A stretch of 47,362 bases of DNA. Origin: Deinococcus piscis. Lineage in GTDB: Bacteria > Deinococcota > Deinococci > Deinococcales > Deinococcaceae. Both the position numbers and the translations under genes were made by a program. Of the stretch, positions 29,519 through 42,184 are shown in pieces; positions within the stretch are counted from its first letter, which is position 1; every line of letters starts with the position of its first letter. The stretch lies in contig NZ_BNAL01000023.1 in the NCBI RefSeq assembly GCF_014653275.1, positions 1 through 47,362 on the forward strand. The letters run 5' to 3'. Under the pieces are notes generated by a model. That model did not search any database, was not told the DNA's origin, and worked only from the letters and a program-made list of their open reading frames with translations.

Positions 29519-30529
29519 ATGACGAAGGCAGAACAGATATTCCAGGTGGAGAATCTTGCCGGTCTGCGCCGTATCGGCGTGCTGACCAGTGGAGGAGACG
29601 CGCCCGGCATGAATGCGGCGGTGCGTGCTGTGGTGCGTACCGCTTCGTTTCATGGCCTGGAGGTGGTGGGGATTCGCCGGGGTTTCAATGGCCTGCATGA
29701 CGGCGATATGGACCTGATCGGCCCCCGTGACGTGGCGAACATCATTCAGCGTGGTGGCACCAAGCTGTTGACAGCCCGCAGCGAGGCCTGGCGCACTCCC
29801 GAAGGCCGCGCTCAGGGGGCTGAGCATCTGCGGCACTGGAAAGTGGACGGCCTGGTGGTGATTGGGGGCGACGGTTCCTTCCGGGGAGCCCACCTGCTCG
29901 CCCAGGAACACGGCTTCCGGGTGATGGGCGTGCCGGGCACCATTGACAACGACTTGTACGGCACCGATTACACCATCGGTTATCACACTGCGGTAGAGAC
30001 GGCCCTGGACGCTGTAGACAGGCTGCGTGATACCGGGGCGAGCCACGAACGCATCTTTGTAGTAGAGGTCATGGGCCGCCACGCCGGGCACATCGCCATA
30101 GAGGTGGCGCTGGCTGGTGGCGCTGAAGAAGTGCTGGTCCCTGAGCGGCCCAAACCTCTGGCGGAGGTGGCCCAGACGGTCCGCCAGAGTCAGGAGCGCG
30201 GCAAGACCAGCTCCATCGTGATTGTGGCTGAAGGCTATCCCGGCGGCACGGACGCAGTGGCCCGCGCCATCACCGAGAACACGGGTGAGGAAACCCGCGT
30301 CAGTATCCTGGGGCACATCCAACGTGGCGGCACCCCGGTGGCACATGACCGTGTGCTGGCGTCGGTGCTGGGTCAGGCGGCGGTAGAGGCCCTGCTGGCT
30401 GGCCGCAGCGGTGAAATGGTGGGTGAGGTGTGTCAGCAACTGAACTACGTGCCCTTTGAGGAAACCTGGACCAAGCGCAAGGACGTGTCCACCAACAAAT
30501 ACCGCTGCGCCCGTTTGCTCAGCTGCTAA
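29519..30529 (+). CDS. pfkA: 6-phosphofructokinase
   Basis: Phosphorylates fructose-6-phosphate to fructose-1,6-bisphosphate with ATP, the committed step of glycolysis. A 336-residue group A PFK with [20 protein letters not shown], the ATP-binding GGDGSFRGA, the catalytic TIDNDL (Asp base), MGRHAG and HIQRGG. The length is slightly above the bacterial norm because of a 14-residue N-terminal extension before the first strand. I use ATG 29519 because TAAGCT (29506-29511) ends 7 nt before it, while the in-frame start at 29453 adds a segment unlike the family. The Gly after GGDG is as in ATP-dependent enzymes. It is downstream of rsmI, with a separate promoter. Confidence 0.95.
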   Translation: MTKAEQIFQVENLAGLRRIGVLTSGGDAPGMNAAVRAVVRTASFHGLEVVGIRRGFNGLHDGDMDLIGPRDVANIIQRGGTKLLTARSEAWRTPEGRAQGAEHLRHWKVDGLVVIGGDGSFRGAHLLAQEHGFRVMGVPGTIDNDLYGTDYTIGYHTAVETALDAVDRLRDTGASHERIFVVEVMGRHAGHIAIEVALAGGAEEVLVPERPKPLAEVAQTVRQSQERGKTSSIVIVAEGYPGGTDAVARAITENTGEETRVSILGHIQRGGTPVAHDRVLASVLGQAAVEALLAGRSGEMVGEVCQQLNYVPFEETWTKRKDVSTNKYRCARLLSC

Positions 30530-30593
30530 AGCAGTTGCTCAAATGCTGTCCATCTTCAGGCCAAAGCTCAGGCCGCCACACACAACGCCAGAA

Positions 30594-30631
30594 AAAGCAA
30601 GGCCCCGCCACTGTGGCAGAGGCCTTGCTTG
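30594..30631 (-). terminator. Bidirectional-type terminator between pfkA and the DUF697 gene
   Basis: 10-bp stem AAGCAAGGCC (30595-30604) / GGCCTTGCTT (30621-30630). On the minus strand it is followed by a short T-run and lies 20 nt after the DUF697 stop. On the plus strand the T-run is weak, so it may also serve pfkA less efficiently. Confidence 0.75.
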
Positions 30632-30650
30632 TCGTACCAGGAGAGAATAT

Positions 30651-31253
30651 TCAGCGGCTCTGAATATCCTGGCTGTCTTGGCCGGTGTTTTTGCCGCTCT
30701 GTTCGCGCTCTTTGGCGCGGCGGCGAAGCTCTTCGGCCAGTTCGCTGAAATCCTGGCTGCTGGGCAGGACGCGGCGGCTTTGCTGCTTGGCTTCCTGCAC
30801 CACTTGGACCTGGTCTTCCTTATGGAACGGCAGGCCCTGGATCTTGCGCTCGAAGTAGGTCTGTGCCATGCGGCCCAGAGCGTAAGTCCAGCCATACACC
30901 AGCGGCGCAGTCACGACACCGCCTACTACCGGCAGAGCGATTTTGGCAACGCTACGCATGAACTGCCGGGCCGCCATGCCGTAGGCCACCGTGGCCCCCA
31001 GCTCACGGGCAATCTCAGCCGAGCGCTCTGGGGTGATATCGAACCCGTAGATCTTGCCGATGTGCAGCACCATCTTGGCCTGGAGAGGCGTCAGAATCAG
31101 CATGTCGGCAAAAGGTAAAGGCTCAATAGACACGGCCCCTGACAGCAGGGCGGCACTCTTGATGACTTCTTCGGCGTTTTGTTCCCGGCTCAGCTCGGGG
31201 TTCACGTCGAAATTGAAGTTGTCCATAATCTGGCTGACAATTGGCGGCAACAT
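30651..31253 (-). CDS. DUF697-family protein
   Basis: A 200-residue protein with the DUF697 core, recognisable by [38 protein letters not shown] and a hydrophobic alanine/glycine segment ([22 protein letters not shown], of which [14 protein letters not shown] is most hydrophobic) at about residues 107-130. DUF697 proteins are membrane-associated and are often fused to or paired with GTPases. No GTPase is adjacent here. A charged Arg/Glu/Gln-rich C-terminal helix (about 145-200) may form a coiled coil. The start at 31253 has TAAAAT 7 nt upstream, so it is likely leaderless. The operon is monocistronic, ending in the terminator at 30594-30631. Function unknown. Confidence 0.75.
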   Translation of the reverse strand: MLPPIVSQIMDNFNFDVNPELSREQNAEEVIKSAALLSGAVSIEPLPFADMLILTPLQAKMVLHIGKIYGFDITPERSAEIARELGATVAYGMAARQFMRSVAKIALPVVGGVVTAPLVYGWTYALGRMAQTYFERKIQGLPFHKEDQVQVVQEAKQQSRRVLPSSQDFSELAEELRRRAKEREQSGKNTGQDSQDIQSR

Positions 31254-31651
31254 AGCCCAGATTTTAACCCGCCTGCATGGTCTAACTTTGCGGGCACGGG
31301 TTGAACATTTCTTGGTGTGCGCCCCGGCCGGTTCGTCTCTCTGTTGTGATGCGCCCTGGCGTCACAGTGAGCTATGCTCCGGCAAGACCGAAAAACACAA
31401 AAAAACAAGGCCGCGCTCAGGGGGGGGAAGGTGCGCGGCCTTGTGAGGTAAGAATGAGGGTGGCTTCACCGCTCGTCTTCCATCATAGGCAGAAAATCTT
31501 ACATTCCTATGACATAGATCACGTTTCGCCGAGAAGTGCCAGGAAGGGCGGCACAACAACTATTTTTGTCTCTGATTGCTGAACATCGCCCACGCTTCCA
31601 TCAATTTCGCCAGGGAATCGCCAGGCGGAACCACAGTCAGTGGGTAGAGGA
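31254..31651. other. Gene-free stretch between DUF697 and the PfkB-type kinase
   Basis: I see no supportable gene. It contains a dyad TGTGA-TGCGCCCTGGCG-TCACA at 31345-31366 (CRP-like half sites, 12 nt apart instead of 6), a plus-strand TATGCT box at 31373-31378, the strong terminator at 31398-31444, and about 200 bp between that terminator and the kinase stop codon with only very short open frames. The distance between the kinase stop and its terminator suggests a lost gene or a long 3' UTR. Confidence 0.5.
31398..31444 (-). terminator. Strong intrinsic terminator downstream of the PfkB-type kinase
   Basis: Perfect 12-bp stem ACAAGGCCGCGC (31405-31416) / GCGCGGCCTTGT (31433-31444), followed on the minus strand by seven T's. 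It lies about 207 nt after the kinase stop at 31652, unusually far. Confidence 0.88.
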
Positions 31652-32584
31652 TCAGTCGGCGTAGGGAGCCAAATCCTCAGCGGTGATGTGCCGAACCTGT
31701 GCGCCCAGACGGGTGGCGGCCAGGCCCCCAGCGGCGTTCGCCATCCGGGCTGCAGCCTTGAGGGGCTGCCCACCCATCACGGCGTGGGCGAACACTGCTG
31801 TGAAGGTGTCGCCTGCGCCGGTGCTGTCCAGCGCTTCTTCGTCCTGCGGCAAGACCGCATCTACCAGTTCGGTCTCGCTGGGCGTCCAGACGATGCAGCC
31901 CATGGCCCCCACCTTGACGGCCACGTGGTGCAGGCCCTCATCGGCCAGGGTTGCCAGGGCCGCACTGATCGAAGAAGTCCCGGTCAGTGCCAGAATCTCG
32001 TGCTGGTTCAGGGTGAGGTAATCCGCCTGCAAGACATCGTCAATCAGCCCCTGGCCCGCTTTGTTGACTGCGCCGGTGCCCAGGTCAATGAACAGCGGCA
32101 CGGGGGTTTTGGCTTTTTTGGCGTACTCAATGGCCTTGAGCGCGTATTCGCGCTGTTCGCCTTCGACCAAGCTATAGGCGCTGATGATCAGGGCGTCGGC
32201 ACTTTCTATGTCCTTTTTCTTCAGTTTGCTCACGCTTAGGCTGCGGTTGGCCCCGCCAGAGCTGATCATGGTGCGCTGGCCGTCGGCGGTCTGCATGACA
32301 GTGATTGTGCTGGTGCCCTCGTCGCTGGCGGTCTGCACTGCGCTTTCTGTCACGCCACTGGCCCGCACCTGACTGAGCGCATATTCCGCGAAAAGATCGT
32401 CGCCCACGCTGGTTGCCAGGGTGACGGTGTGACCCAGCCGGGCCAACGTCACAGCCATGGTGCCGCCGGAGCCGCCGGGCTGCATGACCGCTCGCTGCGG
32501 ATGCACTTCCTTGCCCAGCTGGGGCAGCTCGTCCAGATGATAAATATGGTCAACGTTCACGTCGCCGATGACAAAAAATTTCAC
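31652..32584 (-). CDS. PfkB-family carbohydrate kinase
   Basis: A 310-residue ribokinase/PfkB-family kinase. It starts VKFFVIGDVNVDHIYHLDELP and has GGSGGTMAVTLARLGHTVTL (sugar-binding region), then LIDDVLQADYLTLNQHEILALTG and the signature DSTGAGDTFTAVFAHAVM, which contains the anion hole and catalytic Asp. Family members phosphorylate ribose, fructose, adenosine or sugar acids; none can be chosen from sequence. GTG 32584 is the start because GGAGGT lies 6 nt before it, while the in-frame upstream codons have no such site. The gene has its own long 3' region and terminator. It is divergent from the helicase; the region between contains the helicase promoter. Confidence 0.9.
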   Translation of the reverse strand: MKFFVIGDVNVDHIYHLDELPQLGKEVHPQRAVMQPGGSGGTMAVTLARLGHTVTLATSVGDDLFAEYALSQVRASGVTESAVQTASDEGTSTITVMQTADGQRTMISSGGANRSLSVSKLKKKDIESADALIISAYSLVEGEQREYALKAIEYAKKAKTPVPLFIDLGTGAVNKAGQGLIDDVLQADYLTLNQHEILALTGTSSISAALATLADEGLHHVAVKVGAMGCIVWTPSETELVDAVLPQDEEALDSTGAGDTFTAVFAHAVMGGQPLKAAARMANAAGGLAATRLGAQVRHITAEDLAPYAD

Positions 32585-32966
32585 GCAAAAACCTCCAGGT
32601 CCGACCCTTCTCATTGACGACGGCCATGCACTGCACATGGGCAGAATCCTGTGCTGACACAGTGATCCATCCCTGCCGAGCAGGCCGTAGCTAAAAAGCG
32701 CCGGGAAACGCACACACAATCTAGCACGGGCTTTTCTTCTTGCTGGGCAGGCTGATCAAGTTGCTTCAGAAGAGATATTTGGGACCGGACCAGGGCGCTG
32801 AAAAGTAAACAGAAAAGTCAGGCAGGAAGCTGCACTGCTGGGTCAGGCGTATAGGATGCCAGCTATCTTTACCCAGATACCTCGAATACCAGATGCCTCA
32901 AAGAATTGTTCAGGCATGCGTAGACACTGACCACGACACCGACTAGGCAGACACCCTAAAGAGTGC

Positions 32967-32972
32967 TATACT
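32967..32972 (+). promoter_or_regulatory. Extended -10 promoter of the helicase gene
   Basis: TATACT preceded by TG (TGCTATACT, 32964-32972), with a weak -35 (TAGGCA, 32944-32949) 17 bp upstream. It predicts transcription from about 32979-32980, giving a leader of about 175 nt before ATG 33154. A TTG codon at 32980 lies 7 nt after the box and is in frame with the helicase. The remaining sequence back to 32585 holds no gene I can support. Confidence 0.55.
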
Positions 32973-33022
32973 TCCCTTCTTGACCTGGAGATTTGACGGC
33001 CCCACGGCCCCTCCAGAGGAAG

Positions 33023-33153
33023 ATGTCCCCCACGGGAAAAGACCTGCAAAGACGGCCAAAGGAGCAAGGCGGCCCCACAGCGGGTTACGGCAGGCAAACG
33101 ACACAGGGTTATTTGCTGTCCTCGGGGTGCATGTTCCCACGAAAGGACCAAAA

Positions 33154-33157
<4 letters not shown>
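33023..33157 (+). CDS. Upstream ORF in the helicase leader
   Basis: 44 codons from ATG 33023 to a TGA that overlaps the helicase ATG (ATGA at 33154-33157). AGAGGA lies just before it, but the spacing (2-4 nt) is short. The product is basic and Gly/Gln-rich, with no similarity I recognise. If translated, it would couple helicase translation to passage through the leader. It overlaps a second frame that is open in the helicase frame from TTG 32980. Confidence 0.35.
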
Positions 33158-34980
<1,823 letters not shown>

Positions 34981-35003
34981 GCTAGCCGCAGTCAATCATT
35001 GAG

Positions 35004-35039
35004 GGCCGCTCTCCAGAGATGGGGAGCGGCCTTCTTTTG
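35004..35039 (+). terminator. Intrinsic terminator of the helicase gene
   Basis: GGCCGCTCTCC / GGGGAGCGGCC stem (one mismatch-type bulge), followed by TTCTTTTG, 23 nt after the helicase stop. The TACGCT box of the next gene begins at 35040, directly after it. Confidence 0.85.
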
Positions 35040-35051
35040 TACGCTGGAGCC

Positions 35052-35282
35052 ATGAGGGAGCCAGCTTTCCGCAGGGTGAGTGTCGAGGAGTATTTGCGCT
35101 CTGAGCAGGACAATCCCACCCGCCACGATTACATTGACGGCTTCCTGTATGCACAGGCCGGGGCCAGCCGTGTGTACAACGTCATTGCTGGCAACCTGCA
35201 TGTGGCCCTGCACGCCGCTGCCCGCGCCCAGGGCTGCCAGGTGTATCAGAGCGATATGAAAGTGCGAGTAACGCTTGGCTGA
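35052..35282 (+). pseudogene. Truncated Uma2-family (DUF820) restriction-endonuclease-like remnant
   Basis: The 76 residues begin like the Uma2/DUF820 PD-(D/E)xK-fold family: VSVEEYLRSEQDNPTRHDYIDGFLYAQAGAS, then NLHVALHAAARAQGCQVYQSDMKVRV. Full Uma2 proteins are about 180-190 residues and have their catalytic Asp/Glu-x-Lys core just after the point where this frame ends at TGA 35280-35282. One G less in CTTGGCTGA would read on into ADLYDGTSL and then stop at a TAG, so at least two lesions are present. TACGCT lies 6 nt before the start, so the remnant may still be transcribed. I consider it a decaying gene. Confidence 0.75.
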
Positions 35283-35343
35283 CCTCTACGATGGCACCAG
35301 TCTTTAGAACCCTATGCCACTTCAACTTCAACTCACCCAAGGC

Positions 35344-35378
35344 AAAGCCCCCGCCCAGTTTCCCAGGCGGGGGTTTCT
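35344..35378 (-). terminator. Intrinsic terminator of acnA
   Basis: CCCCCGCC (35348-35355) / GGCGGGGG (35366-35373) stem on the minus strand, 25 nt after the aconitase stop, with a short T-run. Confidence 0.8.
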
Positions 35379-35403
35379 TGCTGGCTCAATCTAAAGCTTG
35401 GGT

Positions 35404-38127
<2,724 letters not shown>

Positions 38128-38320
38128 GAGTCTTCTCCTTTTCCCCTTGTGAATGGTGTGGGGTATGGCTCCATGATAGCGGGCTGACGGCGCAAACCCC
38201 GTAACAGCGCAGGTCACGAAAGGTCTTTTTGTGTCACCCCTTTGGAGACAACCAATACGGAAAAGGAGGAGGAGCAAGTAGAAGGTGGAAAGGAGGCCAG
38301 GTGCTTTCGGCCTTCTGCGT

Positions 38321-39169
38321 CTAGTCCACGCCCAGCGCGTCGGCCAGCAGCCGCATTTGGGCCAGTGGAACGTCTTCGGCGCGGACGTCGGGGCGCAGGC
38401 CAGCGGCCTCGATGGCGGCCACGGCGCGGTCTACGGGATGACCGGCCATTTTCAAGTTGTTGCGCAGGGTCTTGCGGCGGTGGTGCAGCGCGGCGTCAAT
38501 CAGCCGGATATAGGCTTCGCTGGGCTGTGGCCGAGAGCGGTCAAAGTCCAGCCGCACCACTGAGCTTGTTACTGCGGGCGCTGGAATAAACGAACCCTTG
38601 GGAACATCACGGACCGGACGCACCGTGCCATATAGGTGCGCCAGTGCCGTCAGGAAGCCGTAGTTGTCGTCGCCCGGCTGAGAGGCGAGACGCTGGGCCA
38701 CTTCTTTTTGTACAAGGACTGTGGCCGAAACGATGCTGGGTGCCCGCATGAAGCGTGACAGCAGCGGCCCAGTGATGTAATAGGGCAGGTTGGCAATCAC
38801 ACGAGTTCCGGCGGGTAGCGAAGCGTAATCAAAGTCCAGCGCGTCGCCCCAGATGATGTTTACGTCCAGCCCCTCAAGCGTTTCTTCCAGCACTGGGCGC
38901 AGGCCCTGGTCTTTTTCCAAGGTGGTGACCTGCGCGCCGCGCTCGGCCATCTCGCGGGTCAGGACCCCCAGGCCGGGGCCGACCTCCAGCACGCTGACGC
39001 CCTCAGCGGCTCCCCCGGCGTCGGCAATCGCCCGCAGGATGTTGCCGTCAATCAGGAAGTTCTGCCCCAGCGACTTGGTGGGCCGGATGCCGTGGCGGCT
39101 CATCAAGTCCTTCACGCGGGCAGGGGAGTACAGGGGCGCAGAAGCGGCAGCGTCGGCATGGGGGTCGGT
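38321..39169 (-). CDS. rsmA: 16S rRNA dimethyladenosine transferase RsmA (KsgA)
   Basis: Dimethylates A1518 and A1519 at the 3' end of 16S rRNA using SAM, a late step in 30S assembly. The 282 residues carry the RsmA motifs: [38 protein letters not shown] (SAM-binding motif I), [20 protein letters not shown] and the catalytic [11 protein letters not shown] (motif IV). ATG 39169 has TACAGT 7 nt upstream in the leaderless pattern; an in-frame start at 39181 lacks it. It is downstream (same strand) of the small membrane-protein gene after a short gap and may be partly read from that promoter. Confidence 0.96.
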   Translation of the reverse strand, partial: TDPHADAAASAPLYSPARVKDLMSRHGIRPTKSLGQNFLIDGNILRAIADAGGAAEGVSVLEVGPGLGVLTREMAERGAQVTTLEKDQGLRPVLEETLEGLDVNIIWGDALDFDYASLPAGTRVIANLPYYITGPLLSRFMRAPSIVSATVLVQKEVAQRLASQPGDDNYGFLTALAHLYGTVRPVRDVPKGSFIPAPAVTSSVVRLDFDRSRPQPSEAYIRLIDAALHHRRKTLRNNLKMAGHPVDRAVAAIEAAGLRPDVRAEDVPLAQMRLLADALGVD

Positions 39170-39202
39170 CATCCGGCCCACTGTAAAGCATTTGCCCGGC
39201 GG

Positions 39203-39529
39203 TTACTGACCGCGCAGCACCCCACGCCGTCCGCCTTGCAGGGCCAGCTCAGCGGTGGGCGGCGTGCCGGGTTTGACCTGACAACTCTCTACGCTACCTG
39301 GCAGAGGACGGCTCAGCAGCTCAGCGCAGGCGATACCCTCCGGAGGTAGAGTCTTCCCCGCCGCTGCTGCCAGCGCAGCCTGGGCATAGGCGCGTCCCTC
39401 GCGGCCCTGATTCAGCAAAAACCAGGTCCAGCCGCCGACCAGTGCAGCGAACAGCAGCGCGACCAAGCCCAGATATTTCCAGGGGTTAAAGCTGATATTG
39501 GCGGGGGCGGGTGGCTGGGGTGCGGACAT
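39203..39529 (-). CDS. Small single-pass membrane protein
   Basis: A 108-residue protein: a short Pro-rich N-terminus ([17 protein letters not shown]), one transmembrane helix (about residues 19-39, [20 protein letters not shown]), then an extracytoplasmic tail with two cysteines (GIACAELL and ESCQVKPG) that may be disulfide-linked. No family recognised. The minus-strand frame stays open to 40189 only because it runs opposite the regulator gene, so I start at ATG 39529. It is 33 bp upstream of rsmA on the same strand. It is divergent from the HspR-like gene (start 39692). Confidence 0.65.
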   Translation of the reverse strand: MSAPQPPAPANISFNPWKYLGLVALLFAALVGGWTWFLLNQGREGRAYAQAALAAAAGKTLPPEGIACAELLSRPLPGSVESCQVKPGTPPTAELALQGGRRGVLRGQ

Positions 39530-39691
39530 GCTGCCCAGTCTCGCATATGCATCGTCCCAGGCGGTGTGCCTAGAAGAAGTGAGGACCGGGAAGACGCTGG
39601 CCCCCACCCAGGCGGATTTCGCCTCTCCAGACTGCTTCAGCCTGACAGCAACGCGCTCAAGCGTCCTGAACGGCGCGGTATACTGTTTCCT

Positions 39692-40396
39692 ATGCCCGCC
39701 GAAACCAAGAACAAACCTGTGTACGTGATCTCCGTGGCGGCGGAGCTGGTGGACATGCATCCCCAGACCCTGCGGCTGTACGAGCGCAAGGGCCTGATCA
39801 AGCCGGGCCGCAGTGGTGGCAAGACCCGGCTGTATTCCGAGCGCGATATCGAGCACCTGCGCGAAATCCGGCGACTGACCCAGGAGCTGGGCGTGAACCT
39901 GGCTGGCGTAGAAGAAGTGATGCGCTTGCAGCACGAGCTGGACGACCTTCAGGGCGAGTTTGAGGCTGAGATTGAGCGCATCGAAGGCGAACTCCGCTCG
40001 CAGCAGCAGAGCAAGGCCCTGCCGGCTCCTGACGATCCCAAGGACCGGCCCGTGTACGTGATTTCCATCGCGGCAGAGCTGGTGGACATGCACCCGCAGA
40101 CCCTGCGGCTGTACGAGCGCAAGGAACTGATTCGTCCTGGCCGCAGCAGTGGCAAGACCCGGCTGTACTCCGAGCGTGATATTGACCACCTGCGCGAAAT
40201 CCGGCGGCTGACCCAGGAGTTGGGCGTGAACCTGGCTGGCGTAGAAGAAATTATGCGCCTGCGTCAGGAACTGGAAGGCGCCCGCTCACGGATGGAAGGC
40301 AACGTGCGGCGCATTCAGCAGGACATCACCGAGCGAATGACCCTCTGGCGTGAACTGCCGCCAGCAGCAGAAGAACTCGACACGGAGCTGAGCTGA
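39692..40396 (+). CDS. HspR-like MerR-family regulator with two tandem domains
   Basis: A 234-residue protein made of two near-identical MerR/HspR-type units. Unit 1 (residues 9-79) and unit 2 (120-190) are identical at 65 of 71 aligned positions by my count, each with [35 protein letters not shown] and [14 protein letters not shown]; each is followed by a coiled-coil-like helix. HspR normally is one such unit per chain and dimerises to repress dnaK and other heat-shock operons at HAIR inverted repeats (CTTGAGT-N7-ACTCAAG). Here one chain could bind as an intramolecular dimer. TATACT lies 7 nt before ATG 39692; upstream at the -35 is a CTCAAG half-site. The symbol hspR is likely, but the two-unit form makes me leave it open. 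Confidence 0.9.
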   Translation: MPAETKNKPVYVISVAAELVDMHPQTLRLYERKGLIKPGRSGGKTRLYSERDIEHLREIRRLTQELGVNLAGVEEVMRLQHELDDLQGEFEAEIERIEGELRSQQQSKALPAPDDPKDRPVYVISIAAELVDMHPQTLRLYERKELIRPGRSSGKTRLYSERDIDHLREIRRLTQELGVNLAGVEEIMRLRQELEGARSRMEGNVRRIQQDITERMTLWRELPPAAEELDTELS

Positions 40397-40425
40397 CCCA
40401 GCTGCACCGTTTGCCACACCACAGA

Positions 40426-40457
40426 AATGCCGCCGGGCTTAGCGTCCGGCGGCGTTT
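40426..40457. terminator. Terminator between the HspR-like gene and rocD
   Basis: Perfect 8-bp GCCGCCGG (40429-40436) / CCGGCGGC (40446-40453) stem with a short loop and flanking AAAT/GTTT. It lies 30 nt after the regulator stop and 22 nt after the rocD stop, and can serve both converging genes. Confidence 0.75.
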
Positions 40458-40474
40458 GCGTTGAGATGCTGGGA

Positions 40475-41764
40475 TCAGACTTGCTCGACGTGCTCGGGGT
40501 GGTTCACTTCCTGCATCGGCACGTGGCCCTGCGCCACACCCTCAAATTCCTTCAGGGTTTCGGTGATGATGTTCACGCCCCGCATCAGGTCTTGTTCGCT
40601 GATGACCAGCGGCGGTGCAAAGCGGATGATGTTGCCGTGGGTGGGCTTGGCGAGCAGGCCCTTTTCAGCCATCCGCATGCAGATGTTCCAGGCGGTGTCG
40701 CTTTCCTCGTGGTCGTTGATCACCACAGCGTTCAGCAGGCCCTTGCCGCGTACCAGCTTGGCAATCTGGCTCTGCTTGATGTACTTGCCAAGTTCGCTGC
40801 GGAACTTCTGGCCCAGCTCCTCGGCACGCTCGGCCAGGTTTTCTTCCTCAGCCACGGTCAGGGCGGCCATAGCCACAGCGGCGGCCACCGGGTTGCCCCC
40901 GAACGTGGAGCCGTGTTGACCGGGTTTGATGACATTCATCACGGCGTTGTCGGCCAGCACGGCGCTGACCGGATACACGCCGCCCGAAATCGCTTTGCCC
41001 AGAATCAGGATGTCGGGCTTGACATTCTCGTGGTCCACGGCCAGACGCTTGCCGGTGCGGCTGATGCCGGTCTGCACTTCGTCAGCAATAAATAGGGTGC
41101 CGTACTGCTCGCACAGTTCCTTAGCTCCTTTCAGGTAGCCTTCGCTCGGTACATAGACGCCTGCCTCGCCCTGAATCGGCTCGACCAAAAAGCCTGCTAC
41201 GCGGCCCTTGTTCGCTTCTAGCGCGGCTTTGAGCGCGTCCAGGTCATCGTACGCAATGCGAATAAAGCCGTCCGTGTAAGGGCCAAAAGAGCGGCGGGCG
41301 TTCTCATCATTGGAAAAGCTGATGATGGTGGTGGTGCGCCCGTGGAAGTTGTTCTCACAGACGATGATCTGCGCTTCGTTCTCGGGAATGCCGCTCACTT
41401 CATAAGCCCACTTGCGGGCCAGCTTGATGGCGGTTTCCACGGCTTCCGCGCCGGTGTTCATCGGAAGCACTTTGTCAAAGCCGAAGTAGTCGCACACGAA
41501 CTTCTCGTACTTGCCCAGCTGGTCGTTGTGAAAGGCCCGGCTGGTCAGGGTCAGGGTCTGGGCCTGCTCCACCATCGCCCCCACGATTTTGGGGTGACAG
41601 TGGCCCTGGTTGACGGCGGAGTAGGCACTCAGAAAATCAAAGTACTCTTTGCCGTCGGTGTCCCAGACTTTGGCTCCTTCTCCGCGTGCCAGCACCACCG
41701 GCAGCGGGTGGTAGTTGTGGGCTCCGTATTGGTCTTCTAGGGCAATGTAGTCTTGCTGGTTCAT
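40475..41764 (-). CDS. rocD: Ornithine aminotransferase
   Basis: Transfers the delta-amino group of ornithine to 2-oxoglutarate, giving glutamate semialdehyde and linking arginine catabolism to proline and glutamate. The 429 residues match class III PLP aminotransferases of the OAT type: YGAHNYHPLPVVLARGEGA, FDFLSAYSAVNQGHCHPKI, MNTGAEAVETAIKLARKW, the PLP lysine Lys257 in LILGKAISGGVYPVSA, and GQHGSTFGGNPVAAA. The N-terminal YGAHNYHP pattern separates OAT from the related acetylornithine enzymes. AAGGAGA lies 6 nt before ATG. A possible promoter TATGCT is near 41893, giving a leader of roughly 125 nt. No other arginine genes are adjacent. Confidence 0.93.
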   Translation of the reverse strand: MNQQDYIALEDQYGAHNYHPLPVVLARGEGAKVWDTDGKEYFDFLSAYSAVNQGHCHPKIVGAMVEQAQTLTLTSRAFHNDQLGKYEKFVCDYFGFDKVLPMNTGAEAVETAIKLARKWAYEVSGIPENEAQIIVCENNFHGRTTTIISFSNDENARRSFGPYTDGFIRIAYDDLDALKAALEANKGRVAGFLVEPIQGEAGVYVPSEGYLKGAKELCEQYGTLFIADEVQTGISRTGKRLAVDHENVKPDILILGKAISGGVYPVSAVLADNAVMNVIKPGQHGSTFGGNPVAAAVAMAALTVAEEENLAERAEELGQKFRSELGKYIKQSQIAKLVRGKGLLNAVVINDHEESDTAWNICMRMAEKGLLAKPTHGNIIRFAPPLVISEQDLMRGVNIITETLKEFEGVAQGHVPMQEVNHPEHVEQV

Positions 41765-42151
41765 GGGTGTCTCCTTGGCGGCCCTGAGTCATAGGCACCG
41801 CTGAATGAATGGGTTTGGATGTGGTCTCCGGCGGTCAGGTGAATGCCCAAAAAACGGGCTGGATGCCGGAAAGACTGGCGTTCTCTAGCATAGCGCGGGG
41901 CCGCCAGAGAGTAGAAACAGTATTCATAAAGATGCAAGGGGCGTCAAGGGGGAGAGTGGGCCTGTATCCGTGCGGCAACAGCGCTCAGGGAGAGCGAGAG
42001 CGATATAGTGTTTGGCGGTTGCCCTCTGGCTTGTGCTCATGGGTTCGGCAAGATGACCGCCAAGTTGTTGGAATTTTATACCTAAAGACGCATATATATT
42101 TCTATCTCTGTGGATGCTGTCCCGCTGGCGGTCTTGCGCTAGACTGCCCGC
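41765..42151. other. Intergenic region with divergent promoters of rocD and cysS
   Basis: 387 bp without a gene I can support. It holds the rocD promoter region (minus strand TATGCT near 41893), A/T-rich DNA around 42070-42105, and ends in TAGACT (42140-42145), the -10 box placed 6 nt before the cysS leader peptide. Two copies of TTAGACCC (42260-42278) lie further on, between the attenuator and cysS. Confidence 0.5.
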
Positions 42152-42184
42152 ATGAACGCCCTGTGTTGCCTCCCGACGCGGTAA
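42152..42184 (+). CDS. cysS leader peptide with two adjacent Cys codons
   Basis: Ten codons, MNALCCLPTR, ATG 42152 to TAA 42182-42184. TAGACT (42140-42145) ends 6 nt before the ATG, the leaderless layout that precedes many full genes in this window, so it is probably translated at once as the RNA emerges. UGU UGC (42164-42169) are adjacent cysteine codons at positions 5-6. The ORF overlaps the first arm of an antiterminator-like hairpin and precedes a terminator before cysS. Its size, codons and position fit an amino-acid-sensing leader. Confidence 0.75.
   Translation: MNALCCLPTR

Noticed and set aside
39655..39672. HAIR operator for autoregulation of the HspR-like gene
   Set aside because: Only one half-site (CTCAAG) is visible; the opposite half at 7-nt spacing is absent.
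39203..40189. Extension of the small membrane protein gene to 40189
   Set aside because: The extra part is antisense to the HspR-like gene; the membrane protein has its own plausible ATG at 39529.
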